Shown piece by piece: positions 11,083 through 21,046 of a DNA stretch of 64,000 nucleotides. The stretch covers positions 434,001 through 498,000 of the forward strand of contig JASWJB010000001.1 of the NCBI GenBank assembly GCA_032433595.1. Reading direction: 5' to 3'. The DNA is from Conoideocrella luteorostrata (Eukaryota > Ascomycota > Sordariomycetes > Hypocreales > Clavicipitaceae). Position 1 is the stretch's first letter, and every line of letters begins with the position of its first letter. Both the position numbers and the translations under genes were made by a program. Under the pieces are notes generated by a model. The model was not told the origin of the DNA, searched no databases, and saw only the letters and a list, made by a program, of their open reading frames with translations.

Positions 11083-12509
11083 AGTCTCTCGCCGCGTCAT
11101 CCCGGCATTCTCAGCGTTAGTTTTAGACGCGGCATCTTTCGGTCTATGAGTTCAACTAATATAGAAACAGAGTCAAAGTTTCTCGGTATGGTAACCACGA
11201 CAAGGTCGTCGCAGTTCTGAGTTTTACATAAAGCAGAGGACTGGCTGGCCGGACGTCTTTCTTGTGCAGTTTGATGGGCAGCTAATTCTACGCTTGCGAC
11301 GGCGCGGGCCGTTATCTTCTGATTGCAAGGGCAATATCAATATAGGACTGAATGGCAGGATGAGTAGCATGGGATTGGTTAGGGTGAGGCTTGGTCGCCG
11401 TTTCCATTAAATCTGATCACGCCTTGCACGGCGACCGCTGCGAAGCAAAAGTTTCTCGTGCCGACGCTTGAGCTCAGCACGCTTATTGCATTTATGCTTA
11501 TCCGTTCATGACGGACAGGAGTTTCATCAACCTGTCATGGACATGTTTGAACATTTGGGATCTGAAAGGCTTACATGGTCAGGCGACTCGATGTTTCAAG
11601 GGATCGATGCATTAACCCAAACATCTGCATATATGTGCAAAACGGCGGGACGCTGGCTGTCTCATCATTGGCTCGAGTCTTGTCCACCACGGTCCCGCAC
11701 AGCTGGCCAAGGACTTCTCGAATGCGGTTCTTCAAGACAACAGGACGGTTGTGGTTGTCAATGCCAGTCGATATCTACTTGATGAAGACCAGAATGAACC
11801 ACGTACGTAGCTTGGCCCATGATAATCATAAGACAACTCTGTTTGTGTGCACCCGGACAGAAAGTTCACATATTCATAAAATTCGAGAAAGCTGCAGATG
11901 CACGGAAACGCAGAAGACGGATGGATAGAGCAGTGGGTTACTGCGGCCCGCAATCACTCCCCATAGCCACCTGGATCTGCTGCACCTTGTACCCGCGATT
12001 GCTGCTGCAACCAACCAACAAACCAACAAACCACTGGCCGCAACCGCCGACCGCAACGAATCACCTGCAAAACAGTACGGCGTATATAACTATACTTAAT
12101 TTAAATAGACTTCTCTGTAATGGGTAGTCTAGATAGATAATGCAGCTCTTTTCTGCTCTCCGTCCGTGTGTTTTTACAGCATTTTGCATTCCACAAGTTC
12201 CTGCACGTCGTAGCAGTATTTTGCGGACCCTGGGCCACACATACTCACCACGACCTCACTCTAGCGCCGTACTCTCATCGTAAGCCACACATACGGAGTA
12301 CCTGCTCATCAATTGGAGTCCAGACAGAACATCACCAGTTTATCCCATCGCAGCCGCGAGGCTCCCTCCTGTGTGTCATCCAGCCTGCCCTAACGAACGG
12401 GTGCTTACCCTCCCGCAGCATGAGCTTCTAAAACGCACATTCCGACAGCATGCCCATGACTTGTTCCCTCATCTGGTACTAGCAACACCACCATCGACAT
12501 CACAACACC
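11083..12509. other. Intergenic, upstream of NPR2
   Basis: 1.4 kb with scattered ORFs under 120 aa that overlap each other on both strands and lack recognisable features. It includes an AACCAACCAACAAACC-type low-complexity tract near 12007-12031, an exact TACGGAGTA at 12292-12300, and the pyrimidine-rich leader of NPR2 (about 12360-12509). Confidence 0.55.
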
Positions 12510-14048
12510 ATGATCCAAGGCATCTTTTACGCCAGATTCTTCCCGCAAGAAGGTGCAGCACTTACCCACCCCCTCAATCACTCAATCACTCAATCACTCA
12601 ATCACTCAATCACTCAATCACTCATCGCCCATCATCAACACCTATCATCACGGTTCTACCAAAAACGGCAACTTTCTCACTTTTTTAACGGACTACTACT
12701 GACTCCTCACGCCTAGGCCCCATAATCGTCGCCCAATCCCCTGCGGGATGCATAACCAGCTCCGACAGTGCCACCGTCACCCGCCAGCCCTTGATCGACT
12801 TTGACGTCCTCCAGGAGTACATCATCCCCCGACAGGCCTTCTGCAACCGCTACGTCACCATCAACTCCCCCGACGGCAAGTACACCGTCCTGGGGTTCCC
12901 CGTCGTCATCGCCCACGCCAAGTACCAGCGCAATGAGTTTATCTTCAACTTTGGCCTGCTCATCGAAGCAGACGTCGATCACACCCCGTATGAGGGCGTG
13001 GTGAGGTATCTTGCCGCGACGTTTGCCGAAATGGAGAAGCAGAATGAGTACCTGAGCCACGGGGAGGGGACTGAGCACGAGACGAGGAGGCCGATTGAGA
13101 GTCTGTTGGAGATTGTGAAGGAGGATCTGAACAATTATGGCGAGTGCATGATTCCCGTTGGTATGTTTTCCTGCTCTCTCTCTTTCTCTCTCTCTCTCTC
13201 CCTCTCTCTTGCGTCCCTTCAGATCGGCCAAACAGATAGCATTCATTCCCGTGTTCATCGTGGAATACGACACTGACGTTTTCCCCCCAGACGAAGCCAA
13301 CACCATCAACATGAAACTCTTCCCTCATCACCGCACACCCCCCACCGTCAAGGGATGGCACGTCCCCGTCTCCAAGGTCAAGTTCTCTGAAATCATCGAC
13401 CCGACATGGGACCTCACCCTCCAGAAAGTCATCGCCAAGATCGACGGCGTCTCCGACGTCCGCCGCATCGCCCACTCGGCCTCCGTGTCGCTGGACCTCG
13501 CCAAGATCGCCCTCCGCCACCTTCTCTACTACGACACCATCATCCTCATCGACATCTTCTTCTTCGGCTCGTGCTACGCCCCGCGCCCCAGCATCCACGA
13601 CTTCATCCGCAACGTCGGCGGCATCGTGGACGAGTGCGCCGGCTACGTGTCCCACGGGAGAGCCAGGGTCAGCAACTATCACCTCGTGAAGCTCATGGCT
13701 TCGTTTGCGCCGAGCAAGACCGTCAAGGAGTGGGTTATGATGAGCCACGACAATGGGTTCAACGTGCTGAGCTACGTGGATGTCCGGCGGTTCGTGCAGT
13801 TTGGTGTCATCAAGGGCTGCCTGTACCGCGTGCACAAGTATGTCCTGTCGAAGCAGCATCTGGCTGGTTTGGCGACGGGCGAGGGTCGTCCTTTGCCGAC
13901 AGAGGCGGATTCGTTACAAAAGTATACGGATGGGAATCACCATTTTGATCAGATAATCACGGAACAGAACTTGACAAATGATGAGATTATGGATAAGTTG
14001 AAGACGCTGCATGTTCCAAAGGGAGATTTAACAGTACTGTACAGATAA
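12510..14048 (+). CDS. NPR2: Nitrogen permease regulator 2 (Npr2, SEACIT/GATOR1 subunit)
   Basis: Orthologue of yeast Npr2 and human NPRL2, a subunit of the SEACIT/GATOR1 complex that restrains TORC1 at the vacuole during amino-acid or nitrogen limitation. Exons are 12510-12552, 12717-13160 and 13291-14048, giving 414 aa. Exon 1 encodes MIQGIFYARFFPQEG, the conserved N-terminus of the longin-like domain. It is followed by SP-G-C-I and the DFDVLQEYIIPRQAFCNR stretch, then GFPV-IAH-KY-RN-FIFNF. The C-terminal half includes the VSD-RRIAHSA-V-LDLAK segment and the winged-helix end (RRFVQFGVIKGCLYRVHKY). Intron 1 carries an 8-bp microsatellite and intron 2 a CT tract. The length is typical and no defect is seen. 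It converges with the tyrosyl-tRNA synthetase gene. Confidence 0.95.
12573..12624 (+). repeat. (CTCAATCA)n microsatellite in NPR2 intron 1
   Basis: Six and a half perfect copies of an 8-bp unit inside the first intron of NPR2, a short distance after the 5' splice site. Copy number is likely polymorphic. Confidence 0.95.
13174..13210 (+). repeat. CT microsatellite in NPR2 intron 2
   Basis: A nearly pure CT-dinucleotide tract with a few interruptions, just after the 5' splice site of intron 2. On the minus strand it generates an artificial RERERER peptide that should not be read as protein. Confidence 0.9.
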
Positions 14049-14262
14049 ATGACTGGGTGTGTCTTCTACTTCAGAGAGAAGGGGGGGAGGAGGGCGGTGT
14101 GAATCAAAATGCGAAGATGTAGTCTATGGTATTGCACAGGAAATAAATAGTACAGGGCTAATAGTACAGATGACTTGACAAATTGTTACAAACACGGGGA
14201 TGATCAGGTCAGTGAAGAATCTTCCATCCTTTCCTTCCCCCCCCTCCGGGTCGCTGCTTTTA

Positions 14263-16187
14263 CTACCACTGCGGCTTGGACTTATCCTTTCGCTCCTTCG
14301 TCCTCTGCCTCACCTCCCGCTTACTCGGCAGTTCAATATCAGGATTATTAGCCACCGTCAAATTCCCTTGCTCCCTAGCCTTAGCTTCCACCATCTTCTT
14401 CAACTGATTCGGCGTCAGTGTCTGCCCATTCTCCTCAGCCTCCTTCTGCAGCTGCTCTGTGATGCGTCGCACCATGCCCGTAAAAGGCTGCCCAGGGTAA
14501 ATTTGCCCACTCGCCTCCCACTCCTCGTCAGACACCAGCTCCACAATTCGCACGTTGTGCTTGCCCTTGCGCAAGATCAAAATCTTGTCATCAATAAGAT
14601 ACTTGGCTGTCTCGTCGGGGAACCACATCTTCATTGGGGTCCAGGCCAAATTGCCAGGGACGAGTCCGCGAGACTGTCCTGGCTGGGCGGCAACATATGC
14701 GCCTTGTTGGGCGACGAGCCGTTGGCCATCACTATTGCTGCTGGCAAGCCCAGTGGCGTAAAGGAGTTTGGCGGGAGAGAGGGCCATGACGGATTTGGGG
14801 AGTCGGATATCGCTTCGGGGAGCGTTGTTCGGCGTGACGATTCCGCTGTCTTCGGAGGGTTCGTTGACGACATGTGGCAACTCCCCGCCGAATCGGAACT
14901 GGTGCTGCTGGGCTTCTTGGAGGGCCTTCTGAGAGCCGTGGACCAGAGAAATGACCTCGAAGGCCAGAGTATGCTGCGCAACTCTCTTTGAGGGGTCGGC
15001 TTGGTGCATTGTCATGACCTCCTGGATCTTTGCCATGGGCATAAAGGTGAACAGCCTCAGCAGTTTCTCGACTTCGTCATCCGACCGCCGCATAAAGTAT
15101 CCGTAAAGTTCAAACGCAGACGTCTTGAACTCATCCAACCACACGGCATTGCCAGCGCTCTTGCCAAACTTGACTCCGGCCGAGTCTAACAGAAGCGGCA
15201 CGGTGAATCCCACCGGCTCATGCTGCCACTCAGTGGGCATCCTGGCATATGGTGCCTCCTCACTCTCGCGAATGACCTTCAAGGCGTCAATTCCGGCAAC
15301 AATGTTTCCGTACTGATCAGACCCGCCGATTTGCATCTGAACCCCAAGTTTGTTGTACATGTGCCAAAAGTCCCAGCCCTGGAATAGCGGATACATAAAC
15401 TCTCCCAAGGACATGCCGTCGCCCTCTGTCATTTTCCGCTTCACCGTGTCGCGGGTAAGCATGGGTCCTATCCTGGTTTGTCTCGCAAGCCGCTTTGTGA
15501 AGTCGTACACGGTCAAGCCCTGCAACCACATGTTATTATTCAACAGGTGGCGCTTGGCAGCCCAGTCCTTTTCGTATCCGTATTTCTCTCGTAGGGTGAC
15601 GACGTTTCGCCATAGTCTCGTGAGTTGGAAGTGGATCTTGGTGACGTTCTTGGATATCTCAGAGTTGGATATGTTTTCGCGGCTCTGCAGGCGGCCCGTG
15701 GGATCGCCGATTCGAGCCGTAGCGCCGCCGAGAAGCGTAACGGCAGGATAGCCATGGAACCACAGCCAAAAGAGAGGCATGAAGGGAAGGAGGTGTCCGA
15801 TGTGTAACGAGTCGGCCGTAGGGTCAACGCCAACGTAGGCGCCTATTCTTTTGATTCGCATAACTTCTTTGATCTTATCCGGCGTCCTGATTGATCACGC
15901 CAAGTCAGCAGCTAGACAGAGGTTGGAGTCTATTAGAGGCGCATAATTTAACATGGGATAGCTTACCCAGCAATGTCCTTGATGTATCCCCTTTCATCGA
16001 GAACATCCCACACATGCCGCTCCTCGCCATTTTGTATCCTCTCTGCTCTCTTTTCCCAGCGCGCCTCGCCCTCAGCAACCTTTTTCAGATACGATGTCGC
16101 AATACCCCGAGACTTATGGACCTCACACCACGACAGTTGCGCGGCGCATCGTGGAATGCTCCGTGATGCTGCTATTCGAGGGGCCAT
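14263..16187 (-). CDS. MSY1: Mitochondrial tyrosyl-tRNA synthetase
   Basis: Class I aminoacyl-tRNA synthetase charging mitochondrial tRNA-Tyr. Exons are 16187-15967 and 15886-14263, giving 614 aa. The start MAPRIAASRSIPRCAAQLSW is a basic, serine/arginine-rich mitochondrial presequence. The Rossmann catalytic domain shows GAYVGVDPTADSLHIGHLLP with HIGH at 102-105, GGATARIGDPTGR, MQIGGSDQYGNI for tyrosine recognition, and KFGKS (313-317) as the KMSKS-type loop. The C-terminus holds an S4-like RNA-binding region and a basic tail. In some relatives (Neurospora CYT-18) this enzyme also splices group I introns. The length fits that group, but a splicing role here is inference. It is divergent from SDH4 across 548 bp. 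Confidence 0.95.
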
Positions 16188-16735
16188 GACCGAACTGCAC
16201 ACATGTAGTAAAGCACCAAAACCAATCCGACACCTCAAAAACGGGCACCTACGTCCAGCAGATTCCTCTTCCGCGCCTCTCGAGAAGAATTGCGCACTGC
16301 AGCTGGGTGTATATCGCAAATCGCAAACCCAAGTGATCGTTGATGGACCCTCTAAGCATGCATTCTTGCATGTCAGCTACTGGTTAGTTAGGCTCCAAAA
16401 AAAAAGTTATAGAGCTCCCCTAAATTTCACATGCGGCGAAATCCACCCAATCAGCACGCTTGCGCCAACCACCCCCGGAACCACATTCTTCCCTCCGTCA
16501 ATTCGGCTGTATGACACCAAGCCCACCTCGCATCAGCCAATCAGCGCCGTGCTAATTCGAGTTCCTCGGCAATATCCAATCGCCAGTACGTGCCGTGCTT
16601 TCAAGCCAAACACCAACAGCAGCCGAGAAAGAGAGAGAGTGAATTAACGCTTCCGTGCCATTCTCTCTCGTCATCAACATATTGGCGTGGTCGCAGCACA
16701 ATAGAACCGAGAATATATACCTACCGAACCACACA
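16188..16735. promoter_or_regulatory. Bidirectional MSY1-SDH4 promoter with three CCAAT boxes
   Basis: 548 bp separates the divergent start codons of two mitochondrial-protein genes. It contains CCAATCAG at 16447-16454, CCAATCAG again at 16537-16544, and CCAAT at 16576-16580, all in the same orientation. CCAAT is the binding site of the conserved HAP2/3/5 (CBC) complex, which controls respiratory genes in yeasts and filamentous fungi. Its use here is inferred from motif and context only. Confidence 0.5.
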
Positions 16736-17421
16736 ATGGCTTCGATTGTGCGTCCCTCGCTGCTACGCCAGACGACCCTGGCTGCTCGGGCACCTGGTGC
16801 TTTTTACATGCGAACTGCTGCGTTGCATGGCTCTAGCAAGAGATCCGCCATCTTGCCCCCTGGGCCTCGTAAGATTTCGATCCATCTCAGACGCGCTGTC
16901 TACGTCTGCAATAGAAGTGACCTGCTAATACATTGAACTACAGAGCGAATCGAAGGCGGAGGTACAACCACACACCCAACTGCACTGTTATCCTCGATAT
17001 CAACTCGCGATACCAAACATTACGGGTGATTCTTGAAATTAAACATTGCAGCTAACCAATCTTCACAGTCAACGACCCAGCTCCCATTCCAACCCCCTCC
17101 GCCGCCCACGGCTCCTACCACTGGACCTTCGAACGCCTGATCGCCGCCGGTCTTGTTCCCCTCTCCATCGCCCCCTTCGCATCTGGCTCCCTCAACCCCA
17201 CGATGGACGCTATCCTCTGCTCCGCCGTCCTCATCCACTCCCACATTGGCTTCCAGTCCGTCATCATCGACTATATCCCCAAGAAGAAGTACCCCGGTCT
17301 GCGCAAATTGTTCTGGTGGGGGTTGAACGCCGCTACCTTGACTGTGGGAATTGGTCTGTACGAATTCGAGACGAATGACGTGGGTGTTACAGAGGCAATT
17401 AAGCGCGTCTGGAAGGCGTGA
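16736..17421 (+). CDS. SDH4: Succinate dehydrogenase membrane anchor, small cytochrome b subunit (CybS)
   Basis: Membrane-anchor subunit of respiratory complex II in the inner mitochondrial membrane, contributing to haem b and ubiquinone binding. Exons are 16736-16868, 16944-16961 and 17069-17421, giving 167 aa. The middle exon is only 18 nt; with it the joined reading is PGPQRIEGGVNDPAP, as expected. An N-terminal basic presequence (MASIVRPSLLRQTTLAARA) precedes the mature domain, which begins GSYHWTFERLIAAGL. Three hydrophobic helices follow. The haem-ligand region HSHIGFQSVIIDYIPKK carries the conserved H-S-x-x-G and D-Y motifs. The length is normal. Confidence 0.94.
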
Positions 17422-18271
17422 GTGTGGAAGTATGTATTGTATGTACGGGTCTATCTGTTGGGGGATGACAACGACGGGAAGAGCGAGGAAAACTGGGTGG
17501 CTTGATTCGGAAATGTACGACGGGACTGGTTAGAAAGCCTGCACACGGTGTATAGATGTTATTCGTTAACAAGAAACGGAATTCATATTCCCTTTGTCGA
17601 CTTAAGTCTGGGTTTGGCATACCTTGAGGGTGATGATAGCAAAACAATCGCAACCCGACGATTCTCTGTTAACTATTCCAACTTTATCCACATATCTTCG
17701 CGTACACATGAAACCTTTCCGTCAATTTCGTCCCTGTTTTTTCAAACTGGGTCTCTTGTGTTCTGCCCTTAACTGGCATGCATAGATAACTCAATCGATC
17801 CAGGATAGACGGTCAGCACACCAAAGACTCAACCCCCAAGGCAATAACAAAGACACTGCTCACTTAATTAACCGAGAATGGTCTACATTGCGCGTTGCAA
17901 TTAAATTGAAGGCGTATATTCGGTAGAGATCTCGATATAGTAAAGGCAACTACCTGGTTCGCGTAAGGATTTAATGCCAATCTCATTAATAACGCAACAA
18001 CTAGACTACTGTAAGTTTCAATTTGGTTTGTAGGCTTTCATTTGGCTTAAGCTACGATTTCTGCGCCATTGTTAACAGACTCTTTTTTTGGGGGATTCCT
18101 CTTTTTCTTTTCTTCGGCTAATTCATTTCCTCCCATTCATTCCCATATTTTATTCAAGTTGCACGTGAGTAGTAGGCCGCTCACAGTATTCAGAGTAATG
18201 TGTTGGACAATTCTCTTTGCTACACCAGTTTTCACTAGGAGCACTGACTGATATGAATGGCAGCTGCCATC
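17422..18271. other. Intergenic between convergent SDH4 and BTA1
   Basis: 850 bp of 3' flanking sequence for two convergent genes. It is AT-rich with no coding signal. It presumably holds both 3' UTRs and polyadenylation regions. Confidence 0.6.
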
Positions 18272-21046
18272 TCAGATAGTCAAGCTTGGCATCTCAGGGC
18301 CACCAACACGGTCCGCCTCCGGCGTTGGAGGCGGCAGGTTCTCAATCTTGGTGCAGATCCAGCAACTCGCGTACATGTTCACCCGATCAATGCAAGCACC
18401 ATCGATTCTGCCCCCATGACACTTGGCCGTGAAGCCATGCGCCTCGAAAACTTGGACGTACCAGGGCGTCAGAGCAGATGTACGCAGCATGACGCGGCCG
18501 CCCATCTTGAGCGCTCTGTTCAGCTTGGTGATTTGTGCAGCGGCAGCGGGCGATCCAGGATCGAACCAGTCCATGCTGTCCATCACAACGGCAACGGTGA
18601 GAGTGCCGGGGCTTATACGGGCAATGACCTCTTCAAGCTCATCAGTGTGGATGCGAAGGCTGTCCAAAGCGCCGGCTTTGGAGAGCTTGGCATGAACCTC
18701 GGGGGCCAGGTAGTGAGGACGGCAGTTACGCGAGAACTTGCCAGCAAGGCATACATAGTAGTAAGGGTTGTCTTTGGCAAGGTGAGTCTCTTCTGCAACA
18801 GGGTCGAGAGTGTTCACCATGTAGTGCCAGATAGCATGGGATCTAGTGTTCTTGGCAACAGGGTTATCTCCTTTGACAAGATCAGATTCTGCGTGGTCCT
18901 TCTCTATCATGGCAAGTTGGTTCTTTGGAACACCAAGGGCCGTCCAAAGGAAGCTCTCTTGGGCAACGACCAGATTGCACACGAGCTTAGACAACAAGGC
19001 AGGGCGAATCTTCTGGCGCCAGATTTCACGCTGCTCGTTGAGAGTCTTAGCTTCAAGCATCTTGGTCACGGTGGATCGGAGACCGAAAAGGCGCGAAACC
19101 CAGCGCATGGCACGGATGGCATGGCGAGAACCGCCGGTATCATACAATCCGTAACCACTCTTGTTCTGGAAGACATGGGTATTATTGAGCCAGAATTGGA
19201 ATGCACGCGCAGACAGATGAGGTGACAACTTATTGACCAGCAAGTCGCGAAAGTTAGGATGCTTGCCCTCACCGAAAATCTTCCAGAAGTCTTCATAGGC
19301 AAGTGCAGTGTATGAGGCGGCCTTGAGCTCAAGAAGATGGTTCTGAGTAGGGTTCAGATCGACGGCGTGGACGCGAGCTGGACTCTGGGCTAGATATGAG
19401 AGAATGTTGTCGCCAGCAGAGCTGATCGCCAAGACTTTATCCTCCGGGCCGAGTTTCAAGATGCGCTCATCGACGCGGGCATCCTCCCATGTGAAGGCGT
19501 AAATGTACTCGTCATTGAACTGGGTGTGCTTCTGCAGCTGATCATCGTAGTAGATTCGCCAGTGATGGTTTTGGTAGAAGAAAGATGGAAGAGGTAGATT
19601 GGCAGACAGGTTCTGCACGGCGGTAGTGAATGCCTTAGAACGGATCTCTGGGGCAGATCTCTCAATTGCCCGAGTCAGAGCATCGCCCTGGTTAACCGGG
19701 TATAGGTACGGCGATTCGGTGGCCAAGGCGTCGATGCGCTCAATAATTTCATGAGGCAGACTAGATGGTGAAAAAGGCTTCTTGTGGCAGCCGACCCAGA
19801 CGTAGTATGGAATGTAACCCAATGCCTTGTTGCGGTCGTTGATATTGAGGATAGTGCCGAACTTATACTCGAGATAATCACGACGGCTAGGCTCCAAGCC
19901 AACACGGTCAAAGTCGAACCAGGCACGCCAGAACATGCGAGACATAGCGTTGACATGGCGGCCCAGCGCACCGCCCGTGTAGTTGCGGAAAGAAAAGTCG
20001 ACTCTGTTCTGGACATAGAAATCCACTACGCCGAAGATGCCATTTGGAGAAAGCAGAGAAGTGACAGAGTCAATCACAGAATAGTAGTCGGGCTTCGAAG
20101 CGGGACATGTTAGCAAGGGCCCAATCAGTTCACCCGAGTATAATTCGTAACTCACAATCATGGACAAGCTATAGGACATGGTGACAAGATCAGCACCGCC
20201 GTGTTCTGGGCGCTGCTGTCTGAAGTAGCTGAGAACAGGGGACCGGAGGGGGTTCTGAACGGGGCTCATGCCCGTCTCGTGGTTCTCAAGGCGGAATCGA
20301 CGAGCATCTTCGCAAACGACAGTGACATTCTTCCATCCAAGCCTGTCAAATCTCTTTCGAGCGACCTCGCACAGGGATGGGGAAAAATCCACCAGATAAA
20401 CGCTGGAGAAGAATTCGGGCACATTGATAAAGCGGCCCATAGCCTCGATGTTCCAGCCCGTACCACCACCGATCTAATTTACACGTGTTTAGCATCGTTT
20501 CTAGAGGCAATGCCTCGGAATCGGCCATTGCTTATCACTTACATCGACCCAGATTCGTTTAGATGGGTTCTTCCCAGCGGCCGTGGCCTGTTCCGCCTTG
20601 GACCCAAGCTGCGCGACAACTAAACTCAGCATGTCCTCGCGTCCTCGAAGAAGGACCTTGCGAGTGGAATCATAGGCGCCAGCCTGCTTCTTGTAGAAGC
20701 TCTCTAAGGCCTCTTGCTGGTTGGCCTTGGCATCGCCTTGGTGTGGCTTCAAGAATGACGAGTAAAAAAATAAGAAGAAGGATTGTAGGAGGCCCGGAGC
20801 CTTGTCGTCGTCGGTCTTGGGGCGAGACGACAGACGGGACAGTGCAATTCCGCCAACGAGGGCAATTGCCAGCCCAGCATAAAGAGGTTGAACGTGAATA
20901 TCAATGCCAAAAGGCAATAGGTTACCACCCTTGAATTGAAGTTATCATTAGCACGCGATCCAAGAAAATGATGATGGAGGGGCAGCAGCAGCCAAAATGA
21001 GGGGCAGCAAGCCTGCCAAGTTTGTGTAACATACATGAGAAGCCAT
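18272..21046 (-). CDS. BTA1: Betaine lipid (DGTS) synthase, BtaB-BtaA fusion
   Basis: Makes diacylglyceryl-N,N,N-trimethylhomoserine, a phosphorus-free membrane lipid that replaces phosphatidylcholine under phosphate limitation. Exons are 21046-21035 (only MASH), 20929-20543, 20473-20156 and 20092-18272, giving 845 aa. The third intron (20155-20093, 63 nt) is stop-free and in frame. It is called because it has GTGAGT and GCTAAC signals and because removing it restores SLSMIPDYYSVIDS. An N-terminal hydrophobic helix (about 19-35) probably anchors the enzyme to the ER. The BtaB-like methyltransferase half starts with VDIGGGTGWNIEAMG (133-147). The BtaA-like DUF3419 half, from about residue 400, contains ISSAGDNILSYLA, AVDLNPTQ, GYGLYDTGGSRHAIR and a late MDSMDW segment. 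The domain order matches other fungi. Confidence 0.95.

Noticed and set aside
12960..13859. Long minus-strand ORF (299 aa) across NPR2
   Set aside because: It is antisense to conserved NPR2 exons and produced by their codon composition. Its RER-rich part is the CT microsatellite read backwards.
14200..14991. Plus-strand ORF of 263 aa over the tyrosyl-tRNA synthetase
   Set aside because: It is an antisense shadow of MSY1 with leucine/proline-biased composition and no domain.
18257..19225. Plus-strand ORF of 322 aa over BTA1
   Set aside because: It is antisense to the conserved DUF3419 region and has no independent features.
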